Part shown: positions 22,146-34,796 of the stretch, piece by piece
Position numbering within the stretch: position 1 is the stretch's first letter
How the letters are laid out: the number at the start of each line of letters is the position of its first letter
NCBI RefSeq assembly: GCF_000516985.1
Contig: NW_006917093.1
Coordinates: forward strand, 62,001-126,000
Direction: 5' to 3'
Source: Pestalotiopsis fici W106-1
Taxonomy: Eukaryota; Ascomycota; Sordariomycetes; Amphisphaeriales; Sporocadaceae
DNA: 64,000 nucleotides
Position numbers and translations under genes: made by a program
Notes under the pieces: generated by a model
Database searches by the model: none
What the model was told of the DNA's origin: nothing
Seen by the model: the letters and a program-made list of their open reading frames with translations, nothing else

Positions 22146-23760
22146 ATGACTAAATTAAACGAACGCGATATAAAAAAAGCAATTTAAATGGTCGAAAACG
22201 GCTAAAAATTAACTAAAGTTGCATATAACTTTAGTATTTATATATTTACTTTATCGCGTAGGTTATAAGGTGTGCGATTTTATCGTAATGCCTACGAATT
22301 TATTTAAATTTTTTTAAAATTATAAAAATAAAAGCTTAAAAATTAGATTTTATACGAGGAATAATGCGGACGAGCTTTTTCGAAATAAATCGTACGAAAC
22401 GTGGCTTCGCAAATCGCCACTAGCATTAAATCTAATAATTAGGCTATTTATATTAAAAAAAATTAGGTAAATAAATTCGTATAGCGCTATTTATATTTAG
22501 TTATAAAGCTAAAACGGGTTATTAATGCCGATTAGATTAATAGGATTAATTCCGGGGCCATTTAAAAATTTTATATATTTATAAATAAGGTTTTAAAGCT
22601 ATATTTAATTAAACCTAAAAATATATATAATATAAATAAAACTAGGATTTAAAAAAGTAAAGCTAAAAAAGGGATTATAATAGGTATATCGAGATTACGT
22701 CGCTTTCGCATTTAAAAATCGGGAGTAATTAAATAAATAATTACGATTTATAATATTAACGTTTTCGGCTTAATAACTATAATAATTTATATTTTAAAAA
22801 AAATAACGCTATAAGCGTAATAGTTTCCTAAAAATTTAAAAAAAGCTAAATTCATTGCTATATATAAAAAATAATCTAATTTTATTATAATATTTTCGTG
22901 GCTTAAGCAGGTATTCGGCCTAAAAACGAGGCCCCGTAAAAATACGTAACGGCTACGCCCTTAAAGGATATTAATATTAAATAGCCATAACACCTATTTG
23001 CCACCAAAATTTATATTTATAGCTTATTATATAAAAATCGCCTTAATATACCTACTTACATATATTAGCGAAGCCTTTTAGCCATTTAATAAAAGTGTAT
23101 TTTCCTCCCTTAAGCATTATTATTATTAACAAATTAGCAAATAGCGTAAAATAGCAGCTATTAAATTTATTTAAAAGCAAAAAATGCTTATAGCCTATAT
23201 TACGGCTTATTAATTAGCCTTTATATAAAAAATTATATAAAATAGCTAGCGTAAAACGGGCATATAACCTTTAGATCCTAATTAAATACTAAATAACCCT
23301 AAACTCTTTCCTCTAATCCCGACCCCCCCTTTATATACACCACCCGAACTTATAAATATAGCTAAAATTACTATTATAACTCCTTATAATAATAAAAATC
23401 TTTGGAATATATTTTTTTTTTATTTAAAAAAAGCATTTAGCGTTAAGGCGGGAGGTAAGGCAACTAATAACGAAAACGGCGAAAATATTAAATATAATAA
23501 TAATAAAACTAGCTATAACGCGCCAAGAAAACTTACTTTTAACTATAAAACTAAGTAAATACAGGCCTAATAAGCGTTAAATAATTACTTTTAATCCTAA
23601 TTAAATATTTGCTAATCTCCCACATATTAGATCTGCTTAAAATAAGCTAAATAAGCGGCTGCGAAAAATGCTATAAAAAGAATAGGTTCCTATTAATAGT
23701 TTCCTTAAAATACAGCCTTTTATAGTTAAAAAAAACGTAAAAATTAGATTTATAATTAAA
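22146..23760 (+). pseudogene. RIP-degraded Fot1/pogo-like transposase
   Basis: From the ATG at 22146 one reading frame carries recognisable remnants of a pogo/Fot1 transposase, with no frame change but many stops. Near the start is a psq-type helix-turn-helix trace (NERDIKKAI, VENG, then TLSRRL with stops between). At 22629-22655 lies a decayed first catalytic motif (NINKTRI where NxDExGF is expected). At 22899-22985 is WLKQVFGLKTRPRK followed by ILILNSH, where the family has LLLDGH. At about 23060-23117 the PPHTSHxLQPLD block survives as TYISEAF, a stop, PFNKSVFSSLK. At about 23240-23280 the trace RKTGI, a stop, PLDPN fits the usual RKTGIxPxxP. The stops sit where CAA, CAG or TGG is expected. 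The downstream end is uncertain. Confidence 0.82.
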
Positions 23761-23837
23761 AAAATCAATTTAGGTGTGTTATAGTGGGAAAATATTCAAT
23801 TATATTATATGTTCTGCATCGGACTTTGTCAAAAATC

Positions 23838-23879
23838 CGTTGCAAAAGGGGGTGCGTTGCATAAGTGGGTGCGGCTGGT
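23838..23879 (-). repeat. Right terminal inverted repeat (42 bp)
   Basis: Perfect inverted copy of 22015-22056, followed directly by the TA target duplicate. Confidence 0.95.
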
Positions 23880-23881
23880 TA

Positions 23882-26800
23882 GTGTGTCCTGGATCGGCCA
23901 AGCTTTTCATTCCAAGTTGGCCTCGCGTGGCAGCAACCATGGACGAAATCATAGATGTGCGTTTATAGTCGTCATGGTAAGATCTAGTCTAGTCGATGGA
24001 CATGTGTCTCATCGTCAAAAGTCAATCGTGCAGATTCGCATCCAGGTGGATCGATGCTTGCACCATTGCCACGCCATTGCTCCAGAGCAGGTCGGTTCCA
24101 CATACATTCTTGCTTGGTAGTACGTGGGGTTTTCTTTTCCCTATTTTTTTTTTCGGTCTCTGCTGCTGCATATGGATATTGGCATCGTTTCCCCATGCGA
24201 CAAGGCGATTCCCCATGCAGAGAGCAAAATCCGTCAATCCCCCGGAATGAACATCGCTACCTAGTCCGGCGGTGCAAGTTCTTACCCTCCCTCCCCAATG
24301 GCTGGAGATTGCTGCCTCTAAGCCCGTGGCCAAAGGAGGATGGATGGATTGGTGGATGGATTAAAGCTAGATATTACGGGCATGAGGTAGGAGCTCAAAG
24401 TGTAACGATACACAGTCTTTGTCATCCACACACATGGAGCGAGCATATTGATCCTCTTGTCGTAGAGGTACCTCGGGGAGACAGGCTATCGAGGAATACT
24501 TCATGTTATGCAGTCAGCACTTGCCGCTCGACAGTCTCCGGCACTCGTGGCGGTCCTGGTGAGCATGCTGATGATAACGATGCGGGAAGCCCAGCAAGTG
24601 ATCTCCTTCTCTCTTTCTCTCAGAGCCTCTTCCACTTCCACCTTGGCGCCTTTAGCAATCTTTTGCGGTCTAGTTCTCTTGATTTTTCTCGGGTATGGGC
24701 GGCGGATGTTGTTGTAGTGTACTAAGTGGTCGCCCATCCTTGTACCACTACCACAAACTAGTTGCTGCCAATTCTCTTGTAATCGGCCCGTCTCCAAGCT
24801 GGAGAAGAGGATCCCGCGGGGTTTTAGTGGCTCCAGCGAGGCCCCGTCATCCCCGGCCGATCCACATGCAACGAACGACCGACCCCCAATTCCCCCAGGC
24901 CCAGGGGGTTCCAACAAGCATAATTCAAACGACGCCAAAATCACCGTGTACGGAGTAGTACCAAGTGTTCCTCCTACCCATCGGACTAGTCGTTCAATGT
25001 CGTCGGATTGCGCCGTCGCAACTGGATCTGTTGACCTCATGATTGTCAGATATCAGGGATCCCGTGCCCTTTGGCGATTTGTCTTCAGCTTGCTTGCTCT
25101 GCCTAGAACGCCTCAGCTCCGTCGGGGTAGTCGTCCATGGAAAAGGCCCGGTTTCGTGCATCTTCTAAATAATGACTATTCTTTCGGAAATCGGTTAGAA
25201 AAGATGGCCTTCCTTGCGCTTGCCTACTGTGTAATAACTTTGAGCAACCATTCAAATCCATGGCCACACCGTTGCACGAAACCATTGCCTTTACAGGTTT
25301 GATAGTTTGTTGCACCTTTCGGCGCCTGGCGGTTGGTTCATTCTATTGGATGAGGCTGTCCCCTACTTTCAGCTCAAAGGGTATTGTGAGCATTCCAGTG
25401 GTGGATAGCATCCAACCGCTTCATGGTGTCTTGTGATGTCTACGCCTCTTTTGCCTCCTCGTAAAATTGACGATTTTCCATGACGAGCAGCTCAAGTATC
25501 CCAAGTCATCAGTCGTCCTCGTGGCTTGACAAGTGGATATTCCTCTCGGCGGGCTTCATGCCAGCAATCATCTAGAATCCCCGTTCTAGTTCAACTTATT
25601 TAACCTTGGAAGCATCTTGGGTAGTTCTGGCCTCGCAAGGAGTCCAGCTAGAACGCCCACCGAAGAAGAAAATAACAGGGGAGCTCTTCCCGTGCGTCGG
25701 CAGTGGACTTTCGGTCTCATGAAGTGCAGAGCTTGACGCCGCCGTGGCCAAAGTCACTTAAGCCTTGAGACATTCTTGTGGCTTATTACCCATGAAATGA
25801 ATCATATTCCGATTTCAGAGGGAAAAATTTTGCATGTCAGAGAAACTGTGACTGTTTCGTAGCCTCCAAGGGACCATCCGCGCCTAGCCAAGCCACTCCA
25901 TTCTTTGGGTTAGCATCATACGGAACAAGAACCTAATCCTGGACAATCCCCGCGTTGATACTCGGCCTTACTGTGGGGAGGCTACAGACGTTGGGACTTG
26001 GCAAATGGCTTTCTCAAAGCCAAAGTAACGTCGCGTGTTCAAATGACACGACCCATGGGATGGGCACAGGTAGAAAAGTATCTTTGGATACGGACGAACA
26101 TTCAAGCCCAAGGTTTCGTGACCCGTCAGCTGACCTTTGCCCCGAGTACGTGGACCTGCGAATAACCTCTTTGCCTCTGACTCGACGCTTTTGATATTAT
26201 TATTTCTTTTTGGCATGGGCATTTCCTGCAATGAAGATTGAATCACGCCGAGTACACTCGAGACAGCAAAAGTCTCCCCAAGGCAAGACACGATTCCATG
26301 TGCTCGACCTCGAACAGGGGGGAAAAAGAGGCGTGGCCAAGTGCGTCTGCGGCGCCAAGTAACCCGCTGCCTATGTGCGTGCGGTATTGACGACGCCAGG
26401 CGATGGGTGGACGTTTCGGGTCAAGAATTTCTGGCAGACTCACAAGTTGACGATTTCGACAAAGCATACCCACGCAGCACTTGCTAATACGGGTACGTAT
26501 CGTAGCTCAGATGGAACCGTTTGTTTTGGGTCTGGACTATCTTGGATGACAGATAGTCCATTGCCTGTTCCGACCTAGCCTGTCGGGACCAGGACGGACT
26601 CATCTGTCAGTCAGCTTGTGTCTGGGATCAGAACTATTCTACCCCAATTCGCACCAAGCCGATGAACCATGTGACTTGCGAGGAATTCCAGGACTAGAAC
26701 ATCCGCAAACAGGCATTGATTTTGTCCCAGTGTACGTAAAGGAGCTGCTTTCATGGCTCGAGTCCCTTGACAGCACATATCGGATTCGTCTCGAGCACTG

Positions 26801-27785
26801 ACTAGTGGCTGGAAGAAATGCAACAAGGGGAAAATAAAAATAAAGTATGGCAAAAGCTTCTTTAGTACCATGAGCATGTTCCGAATGGGACGCGTGTTAG
26901 TAGATAGCTGCAGAAGCGTCCCTGGGTCCTGGGTGGCGCCAGAGGCTAATTCAACTGTTCAACTCCACAAGAAACTCGGCCCTGACAAAGACCTTTACTG
27001 AAAATACAAGGGACAAGAAAATAAAATGGAATAATTAGATAAATGAAGAAAAGAAGAAAATTTCCCCAAATCTCCAGGTTTCAGGGGTCTGGGGTAGAGC
27101 GTCCGCGAAGGATTCAGTGGGCCAGACCCGCATGCGATTCGCTGGAATGCGGCAGGACTTCAGCGTGGCCGTCCCCCCAGGAACTGAAAGACGGGCCTTC
27201 TAATCCCTGTCCATTGAAGACTACGGCCCAATCAAGATTGACCCTGGAGCCGACATCTGATCAGTATAGCGGATCTGCAGTCTGTCTGTCGCTCCCAGGC
27301 CAGGCCTAGATGCGCGCAGATGGACTGACCCTCGGCCGCGTTGCGTTCGTTCCCTCCTGGACGTGACCGATCGAGAGGTACCGTGTAGCTGGGGGAGGAG
27401 GAAAGAAGAAGAAAAAAAAGTCGAAAACTCTCGCGCGGTTGCGTGTAACGGCAGCGAGACACAAGGCGCCCTAACGCTCTCTCACCTTTTATCGCCTTTC
27501 CTTCACCTGCATCCCGTTGGCTGGCAACCACATACACGCACACCCCCCGGCCAAACCACCTTCGGCCCAGTCAGATACTCATTGGGACCCTTGCCGTCGA
27601 TAATTTAAAATCTCGACGGCCTCCCCATCTCTTTTTCCAAAAATTCCTTTTCCCTTCCCTTCTCTGAGCATCCTCTTCAGTGTGTGCCTGCCTGTCTGTC
27701 TGCCAGATCAGAGATTGGTCCAGGTCCCATCCCATTCTTCATCTTCTTTTCTCATCATCCCGAGACAGGACTCTCTCCAAACAAG
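23882..27785. other. Gene-poor region and promoter of the hexose transporter
   Basis: About 3.9 kb. Overlapping frames on both strands at 24054-24725 (+) and 24501-25040 (-) have biased composition and no domain. The last 200 bp are the transporter promoter. I see no supported gene. Confidence 0.45.
27625..27785 (+). promoter_or_regulatory. Pyrimidine-rich core promoter and leader of the hexose transporter gene
   Basis: A long C/T-rich block (ccccatctctttttcc, then ttttcccttcccttctct) directly precedes the ATG at 27786, typical of strongly expressed filamentous-fungal genes. The AT-rich ataatttaaaatc at about 27600 may be the TATA region. Confidence 0.5.
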
Positions 27786-29621
27786 ATGGCTGGTGGTGTT
27801 GTCGTCGAGGGCACGACCGATGTCGCCCGCACCGAGGCCCCCGTCACCTTCAAGGCGTACCTCATCTGCGCCTTTGCTGCCTTTGGTGGTATCTTTTTCG
27901 GATATGACACTGGTTAGTCCCAAGCTGCCGCCGCGAGCCATCCTCATCATGACTTGTTCTTGCTGACGTTTGTTGCCAGGTTGGATGAGTGGTGTCATGG
28001 CCATGCCATACTTCATCAGCCTCTACACCGGTCACCAGTACGACTATGGCGCCGCAGCTCCCATTGGCATCGACGCCGACCACTTTGTCCTCCCCACTTC
28101 TCAGCAGTCCCTGTTCACCTCCATGTTGTCCTGCGGTACCTTTTTTGGAGCCTTGATTGGTGGTGATATTGCTGATTTCATCGGTCGTCGCCCCACCATC
28201 ATCGCTGGTTGTTTCGTCTTCGTTGTCGGTTGCATCATGCAGATTGCTTCCACAAACCAAGAGGTTCTGTTCGTCTTTGGCCGTCTTATTGCTGGTGGTG
28301 GTGTTGGTTTCATCTCGGCTGTTGTCATTCTCTACATGTCCGAGATTGCTCCCAAAAAGGTTCGTGGTGCCATGGTTTCTGGCTACCAGTTCTGCATCAC
28401 CATTGGTATCTTGATCGCGAACTGCGTCGTCTACGCCACTCAAGGTCGCGCAGACAGTGGCTCGTACCGTATCCCCATTGGTGTCCAGTTCTTGTGGTCC
28501 ATCATCCTGGCCATTGGTTTGTTCATTCTTCCCGAATCGCCCCGTTTCTACGTCAAGAAGGGCAAGATCGAGGAAGCCGCCAAGGCTCTTGCCTATGTCC
28601 GTGGTCAGCCCCAGGACTCGCAATACATCAAGGATGAGCTCGCTGAAATCGTGGCCAACAACGAGTATGAGCTCCAGGTCATTCCCCAGACCAGCTACGT
28701 TGGCTCCTGGTTGGCCTGCTTCAAGGGCTCCCTCAGCCAGGGCAACAGCCCCATCCGCCGCACCATTCTTGGTACCGGTATGCAAATGATGCAGCAGTTG
28801 ACTGGTATCAACTTCATCTTCTACTTTGGTCCCGTTTTCTTCAAGCAGCTCGGCACAATCTCCAACGTCTTCTTGATCTCCATGATCACCACCCTCGTCA
28901 ACTGCTTGTCCACTCCTATCTCCTTCTTCCTCATTGAGAAGCTCGGTCGTCGTGCACTGCTCATTGGCGGAGGCTCCGGCATGATCATTTCGCAGTTCAT
29001 TGTCGGTGCTATCGGTGTCACCCAGGGCACAGTCGAGGCCAACAACACCTCGGCTGTCAGCGCCATGATTGCCTTTATCTGCATCAACATTTCCTTCTTT
29101 GCCGTCACGTGGGGTCCCACAGCCTGGGTTATTGTCGGCGAGATCTTCCCTCTCCCCATTCGATCTCGTGGTGTTGGTGTCTCTACCGCCTCCAACTGGT
29201 TCTGGAACACCATCATTGCCGGTAAGTTATATTTGCGACTCCAGCGCGTTTGATGGAAGCAAAAGCTGACGATGCCTCCTAGTCATCACCCCATACTTGG
29301 TCGGTGATGACAAGGCCGCCCTTGGCCCCAAGGTCTTCTTCCTCTGGGGTTCGCTCTGCTGCCTCAGCGTCACCTTTGCCTACTTCCTCGTTCCTGAACT
29401 CAAGGGTGTAAGTTTTCCTCGAGACTCGGCGTCCTCCGATGGTGAGAACAAAGCACTGACACGAATTTTAGCTCTCGCTCGAGCAAGCCGATCAGCTCAT
29501 GAACGAAGTTTCCCCTCGCAAGTCAGCTGGCTGGAAGCCGACTGAGACCTTTGCCGCCAAGATGCACCACGTCCACGGTGACGAGAAGACCGAGACTCAC
29601 GTTGCTGAGCAGCAGGTCTAG
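27786..29621 (+). CDS. MFS hexose transporter, sugar porter family
   Basis: Exons 27786-27912, 27980-29221, 29283-29407 and 29472-29621 give 547 aa. A proton-coupled sugar porter of the plasma membrane with 12 predicted TM segments. Motifs: GGIFFGYDTGWMSGVMAMPYF (join of exons 1 and 2), GDIADFIGRRPTI, RLIAGGGVGFISAV, PESPRFYVKKGK at the end of TM6, a QQLTGINFIFYFGPVFF TM7, and PELKGLSLEQ after TM12 in place of the usual PETKG. This arrangement is that of fungal monosaccharide transporters of the HXT/RGT2 type, probably high-affinity glucose uptake. Codon use is strongly biased to C-ending codons, suggesting high expression. It could supply glucose released by the glucoamylase encoded in the same window, but that link is inference. 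Confidence 0.92.
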
Positions 29622-32526
29622 ACAGCCACTATTGATACCCAAGATACCCCAAATCTTCTGTTGTTTGAGGTCGGCCTCGAGATACATTAGATGGTATGGT
29701 GATACACTAGATAATGTAGACGGAGGAGAGTCGATAAGGCGGGAGGTTGTTGCGTTTCGCATTGAGTAAGATACCATGCCATAAAAGTCGGTTGACTTGG
29801 ACACTATATAATAATGAGAGACTGTACATGTCAGTTTGCCATCTTGTCGCCCATTTGAGAAGTTTCATTGCCATCCTTGATCTGATGTAAACGTTAGTGA
29901 TGACCAGGCTTGTCATTGTTGCCAAGTGGTGCCCATGGGGCAATGAATGATACACAAGTAGCTCGTGCGGTTTACGCTCCATCTGCCTGCAGGTCTTGTC
30001 TGCATGGCCCGAGGACTAGCAGCCTGTCTGATCACGCTACAAGTCTGCAGCAAGGTGTTCAGGGATATCTTGCTCAGCTTAGGAGATCTGAGAAACTTTT
30101 ACTCTTGAGCTTCTTGGCATCAGTTGATGAGCTGCTTGATTTCGTGGGCGTCAAAGTGTTTGAGTGATCAAGAAGACTGCCGCTGTGCCTTTTGACCGAG
30201 GACAAGAGGAGTATTTCCCCCTCTGCCACTTTGTCTAGTGTATCGGCGACACGACCGCTTTGATGAGTGGTTCAAGCTGTTTCTCGTCAATGGGTGAATA
30301 GTTGGCAGCCTCGAATCGATTTTGTCGAGACGTGTCCATACTCGAGCGACTGGCAAAAGTCTGTGGGGGAGTAATCATTGCGGCCTGAAATGTCCTTGAT
30401 GGTGGAGTGCAATCATGTGCCATGGCAGCTCAGGTCGCTGGAATAATCAACCGTGGTTCCGTGAATGATCCCATGGAGCAAGGACCAGGCGACTCGGTGG
30501 CACGGTATCGGAGGGTTCAGCCATGTCCACAATGACAGAAGATCTCCATTAGGATCAAGTCTCTCAAAGATGAATGTCGCTTCATGATTTGAAGGCCGGC
30601 CTTTGTTCATGCTCACGCCACTCGCGGATCATCAAGGTGGGCTGTCGTGTACCCTTGTGGAATGAGTGCGAGAAGATGTCGGGCGACGACCTCTTGAGAG
30701 AACCGACCTTTTGGTGGACGCGTATTGTTGTTCATGCCAAAAGAAGCTCAGTTCGAGTCCATGTATAGTCGCACGTGCTAGTAGCCAACTACATCGTGCG
30801 CTGCATATTTCTACTTTCGATACCGTGGAGAAACGAGAGATTGGGAGTAGTAGGACAGATTTGAATTGCAAAGGAGAAACGGGTCATTGTGGTAGTTTTA
30901 TTGCTCTGGACAAAGGAAAACAAACAGTCACCGGCTTGTTTTTTTCTCGGGCAGAGCGGCTCGGCCATGGCAGGAGCATTCGGCCCTTCAACGGTCAGAT
31001 ATGGAGACTAGATGCGGATCTGTGGGGAGCCAAAGGGGAACAACCCCCGCAAGATCGTGGGTTTAGCACGGAGCAAAGACAACGATTGCGGGTATGCTTA
31101 CAGTGGACCCTAGAGCAGAAATCCTTGGAAGAGATGAAATGATTTATTGAGTGGATATTTCTGTCTGGATTTGGTTTCTTGTGACTTGAAAATTCCGCCC
31201 GGGTATGTATTGTGTACGTGGGTAGAAGCGGTTGGTGTTTGTGGTATATATCCGACACTTCATTCTGTAGGCAAAGGTACTCACGGAGGGTGAGATGAGT
31301 GGCCAGTTTGAGAAGAATCCATTGGGGTTTCTCTTTTCCAAGGTTCCATCACTTACACGGATGTTACCTGATTATTTGCCTCACATGGCCTCTCTAGTAC
31401 CTTGCAGTGTTACAATGCCATGGCACGAGGCCAGTGTTTGTAGACGGGAGAAGCAAGCGCACGCTTGAATAAACCTGCCATTTCCGAGCCAACTAGACAT
31501 TTGATGGACTACTTGCCGCGAAGATGACTTGAATGACTTGATATGGACAGTATTGGGCAGATGAATACCATGCTGAAACAAATATTACTCTTAATTCTTG
31601 CATTCGATGCCATTCTGTTCCATCTTCATTTGTGGCATCCAACGGTTCTTTTGCGAGCGAATCCACCGAACCTTATACTGGCGGATTACCTCTTTGGGAA
31701 TACTCCGCTGTTTGAAGATGGGCAACTGAGACTTGCGGAGATATCGTATTCACCTATTTTTCCCCCATCCCCTCCCTTCACAACAGCCTACACTGGGCAA
31801 TCAAGAATTCCGACTCACATATCTTACATCATCAGGGCTTCAGAAGCATCTGTTAATGCTGACTGCTAATAGCTCAAACCTGTAGGCCGCAATATGAAAA
31901 AATTTGTCTACATCTCCAGCCAGATTGCAGGAGCAGTATTCCGTGGATTCGATTCCTTCGGAAACACGGGACGGGCCTCACCACAATTGCACGGCGCCTT
32001 GCGCGTGGTATCGTACATGCTTCCGGGCCGCAAAAAGCAAGTAATCCTGGCTAAATGATAAAGAAGCTTTGCCGCGATGAAAGCATATATGTCCATGTTT
32101 CCGCCATCGATATGTTTTTAACATCTGATAGTAAAGCATTAGCTTATCAGGTGGCCCAACTCGACGGACAGGTAATTCCATTCATGCCTTTTGACCAAGG
32201 AATCGCCATTGTTGGCTCATTGAGCTGAGGTCCGAAATATCTTTACAAGCACCAGCGCAACGAAAACAACAGAAAGTTGAAAAACAAAACAAGTACTGCA
32301 AACATATGGATGCGGTATCATAAAATTAAAGGAATCAGATCTAGAAGCAACAAAACAAACACATAATAGCTATTCCAAGCAAAACTCCAAACACCAATGC
32401 AATGCCTGTGTCTAGCAATCATCAATCGTAAGATCTAAACCATGCCAATCCATCCGCCTCCAGGAGATACCGTAACACGTCAAATTCCGTGTCCATCTCA
32501 CGCCAAACAGTCCTCAAGTCTTGGGC
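29622..32526. other. Long intergenic region without a supported gene
   Basis: About 2.9 kb between convergent genes. A 158-codon frame at 30666-31142 (+) has no recognisable motif or introns. Nothing else noted. Confidence 0.45.
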
Positions 32527-33366
32527 TTACTTGCGCTTGGTTATGTTGCACTTGGTCAGGCACTCCTCGACACCACGAGCAACATTCTCTGAAATTTGAC
32601 CCCGAAGCTTGTCAACATCGGCGCCGCTAATCTGGTTACCAAAAATGGCGGCTGTGAGCTCCTCGTCTGACCCGGCAAAGAGCTCCTGAGCAACCTGACC
32701 GGTACCAAAGTCCTCGGAATTGAATGCAGCGACGAACACGGCGGGTTCGCAGTTGGGGTTGAATTGGGAGTGAACCGAGCCCTGGTAAAAGACGGTGGCG
32801 TCAAACTGGTTGAGCGTTGTCATGATCTCCCGCCGCGTGCCGTCGGTCAGGTTGACGCCATTCTCGGGGAACATGGACGTCACCACTGAGCCCTGGACGA
32901 CGACGGCGAGCTCCGTGGCACGCGGGTGGACGTGGGGCGTGTTGAAGCCGCAGGCATCGAGAAAGGCCACGGCGGCACCAACGCCGCTGTTGGTCAGCGC
33001 GGGAAAGGTCTTGCGGTTCGCTGGGACCACTTCACCGCCCTCGCCAGGTCCTCCCTTCTTCTTGTCGACAAAACTAAACTTGAAGTCGTCGTTGCTGGTC
33101 AAGACATTGTTGATGGCGTCGGCACGACTGCCGGATGCAATTGTTAGTGTTATTCGATTGAGAAAGTACATTGTTTTTCAGCCTGCTTACCTGTCACTCA
33201 AGAAGACTTGAGCTGTTTTAGACAATCCCAAAGCGGCAAGAGGATTCGCCGTGGGTGTTGCTTGAGCCGTATAGGCAGACGACGACGTGCTACCGTTGAC
33301 AGGAGCAGCCGCGGTGAAGGGTGAAAAGGCCAAAAGACTGGCGGCGATGATGGATCGGGAGTGCAT
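32527..33366 (-). CDS. Secreted cupin, germin/spherulin-1A-like
   Basis: Exons (minus) 33366-33191 and 33127-32527 give 258 aa; the GT-AG intron restores LSDSRADAINN. Residues 1-21 are a signal peptide (MHSRSIIAASLLAFSPFTAAA). A single germin-type cupin follows. The first cupin motif is GFNTPHVHPRATELAVVVQGSV, with the two His and Glu that bind the metal. The second is GSVHSQFNPNCEPAVFVAAFNSEDFGT with the third His. The family includes oxalate oxidases, superoxide dismutases and spherulins; which activity applies is not predictable. A basic C-terminal tail (NITKRK) follows a short Cys pair. A TATA-like GATATAAGAC lies on the minus strand near 33554-33563. Confidence 0.87.
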
Positions 33367-34784
33367 TTTGCTGGTTTCGATCAAGTAGATGTCGATAGAG
33401 AACCAAGATTGGAATGGATTTGAGAAATGCCAAAGAGAATTAATATGAAAATAGTTGAAATCTACAAGTGTTGCAAAGCTTGGAATTCTATTGTATCGAT
33501 TGACTGTGATTGATGTTGATGGCATTTTCCTTCATCGTGGGCAACAGTCTGGTCTTATATCTTGTGATGGATGTTGTAGTCAGTCCTACTCTTTTTGATG
33601 AGGCCATCCACACAGCCCTTACTTGCGGCTTTGCCATTCCAGCCAACAGCCAGTTGGTCGGAACAACAAATAACAGCTAGCCACCCTGTACTCCGGCTAG
33701 AGGCTGTGAGATTATCGGCTTCAGCATGATCCGACCCAAGACCACGAGCGGTAAGAAAATAGCTGGCTGCAATGAGGCTGTATGTGGTGTAGCTCGCTAA
33801 ATAACGTGGCGGTGCTCGCAGCCGACGATCAAAAATAAAACAGCAGTGAGCGTGCGTGCTTGAGCTAAGCGCCAACCAGGCCAATCACAGACGAGGGAGC
33901 GCTTATGATCTGGCACCAACAGCACTGCGAGGGAGTTCAAATGGCGCCTCGTCGTTTATTTCCCGTGCAGATACAATCTATTTACTATCCGGATATGGAA
34001 TACCCGGATTCGCAAACTTGATTGTAGCCCGATGATCCTCTTGGGTAACCCATCTCAGTTTGCTCGTGTTTAATCACGTGTGTAACGGTTGATGAGCTGG
34101 CAGCACAGATCAAATGGTTGTCGGGCTTTACTTTACATGGGTGGGAAGCGTTTCGTTTCGTTTCGTTTTCCGCATTGGATCAATCACTGCTGACGCCACG
34201 GGAGAGTGGGCGGTCCTATCGTGGGTATTATGCTGACGTATCTAGGTAGCCAGCCGGATTGCCGGTATCGCCAATCATTTCGCTGCAATATCGTGACCTT
34301 TTCCAACAACAGAAGACCTGCAGTCGCCTCGTCATGCGATAGCCTATTGAGCATTCTAGTGACCTCTTGGATGCACAATGATAATACAAGACAATAAACT
34401 ATTATCGTTGCTCGTTTTGTGATGGCCACTATAAGAAACATTCAACCGTAAAGTTTTGGCGTTGGAAATTTCCTGCTGAGGAAAGGGTGACCCAGAGGAG
34501 GGAAAAGAAAAGAAAATGGTTCAAGAACTCGAGGGAAAAGAAGAAAGTGAATGTGGGGATAGAAAGAAGAAAATGAGCCAAAGATATCAACGACCCTGGT
34601 AGTTGGTTGGGTTCAAACCCGACAACCTATCGCCAAGAACATAAGTTTTTACCTAGATGGCCCCTACACTCAAGTTCTTCTTAAAAACGCTGTCTTTAAG
34701 CCTTTTTGTTCTTATGGGTTATGATTTTTCTCCTTTTTACATTTATATCGCATCCCCATGTATTGTCAAAATCATTGCCAGAAG

Positions 34785-34796
34785 TACCTATAGGTA
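34785..34796. repeat. TACCTATAGGTA palindrome
   Basis: Perfect 12-bp palindrome inside agtacctataggtagtac, of the same type as the palindromes near 42.1-42.7 kb. Confidence 0.7.

Larger units (their letters stand above)
22013..23881 (+). mobile_element. Fot1/pogo-type DNA transposon (Tc1-mariner superfamily), RIP-inactivated
   Basis: The element proper is 22015-23879 (1,865 bp). Its ends are perfect 42-bp inverted repeats, 22015-22056 and 23838-23879, beginning ACCAGCCGCACCC. TA lies immediately outside both ends (22013-22014 and 23880-23881), as expected for a TA target duplication. The subterminal sequences TTTCCCACTCTA and TTTCCCACTATA are also shared in inverted orientation. Size, repeat length and TA target match the known Fot1 design (about 1.9 kb, 44-bp repeats, about 540-aa transposase). 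The interior is extremely AT-rich with CpA/TpG nearly gone but CpG kept, the mark of RIP. The transposase remnant runs in one frame on the plus strand. Confidence 0.92.

Noticed and set aside
22015..23879. hAT or piggyBac type for the transposon
   Set aside because: No 8-bp or TTAA duplication flanks the repeats; only TA is duplicated, and the protein traces fit pogo/Fot1.
24054..25040. Overlapping frames of 223 codons (+) and 179 codons (-) next to the transposon
   Set aside because: They overlap each other in opposite directions, have biased composition and no domain or intron signals; most likely chance frames.
27862..28785. 307-codon minus-strand frame over the hexose transporter
   Set aside because: It is a shadow of strongly biased codon use in the transporter; composition (Asp/Thr/Gly-rich) reflects the antisense frame.
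34560..34635. tRNA-like T-arm (ggttgggttcaaacccgac)
   Set aside because: The T-stem does not pair correctly when the loop is set to seven bases, and no A-box, anticodon arm or acceptor stem fits.
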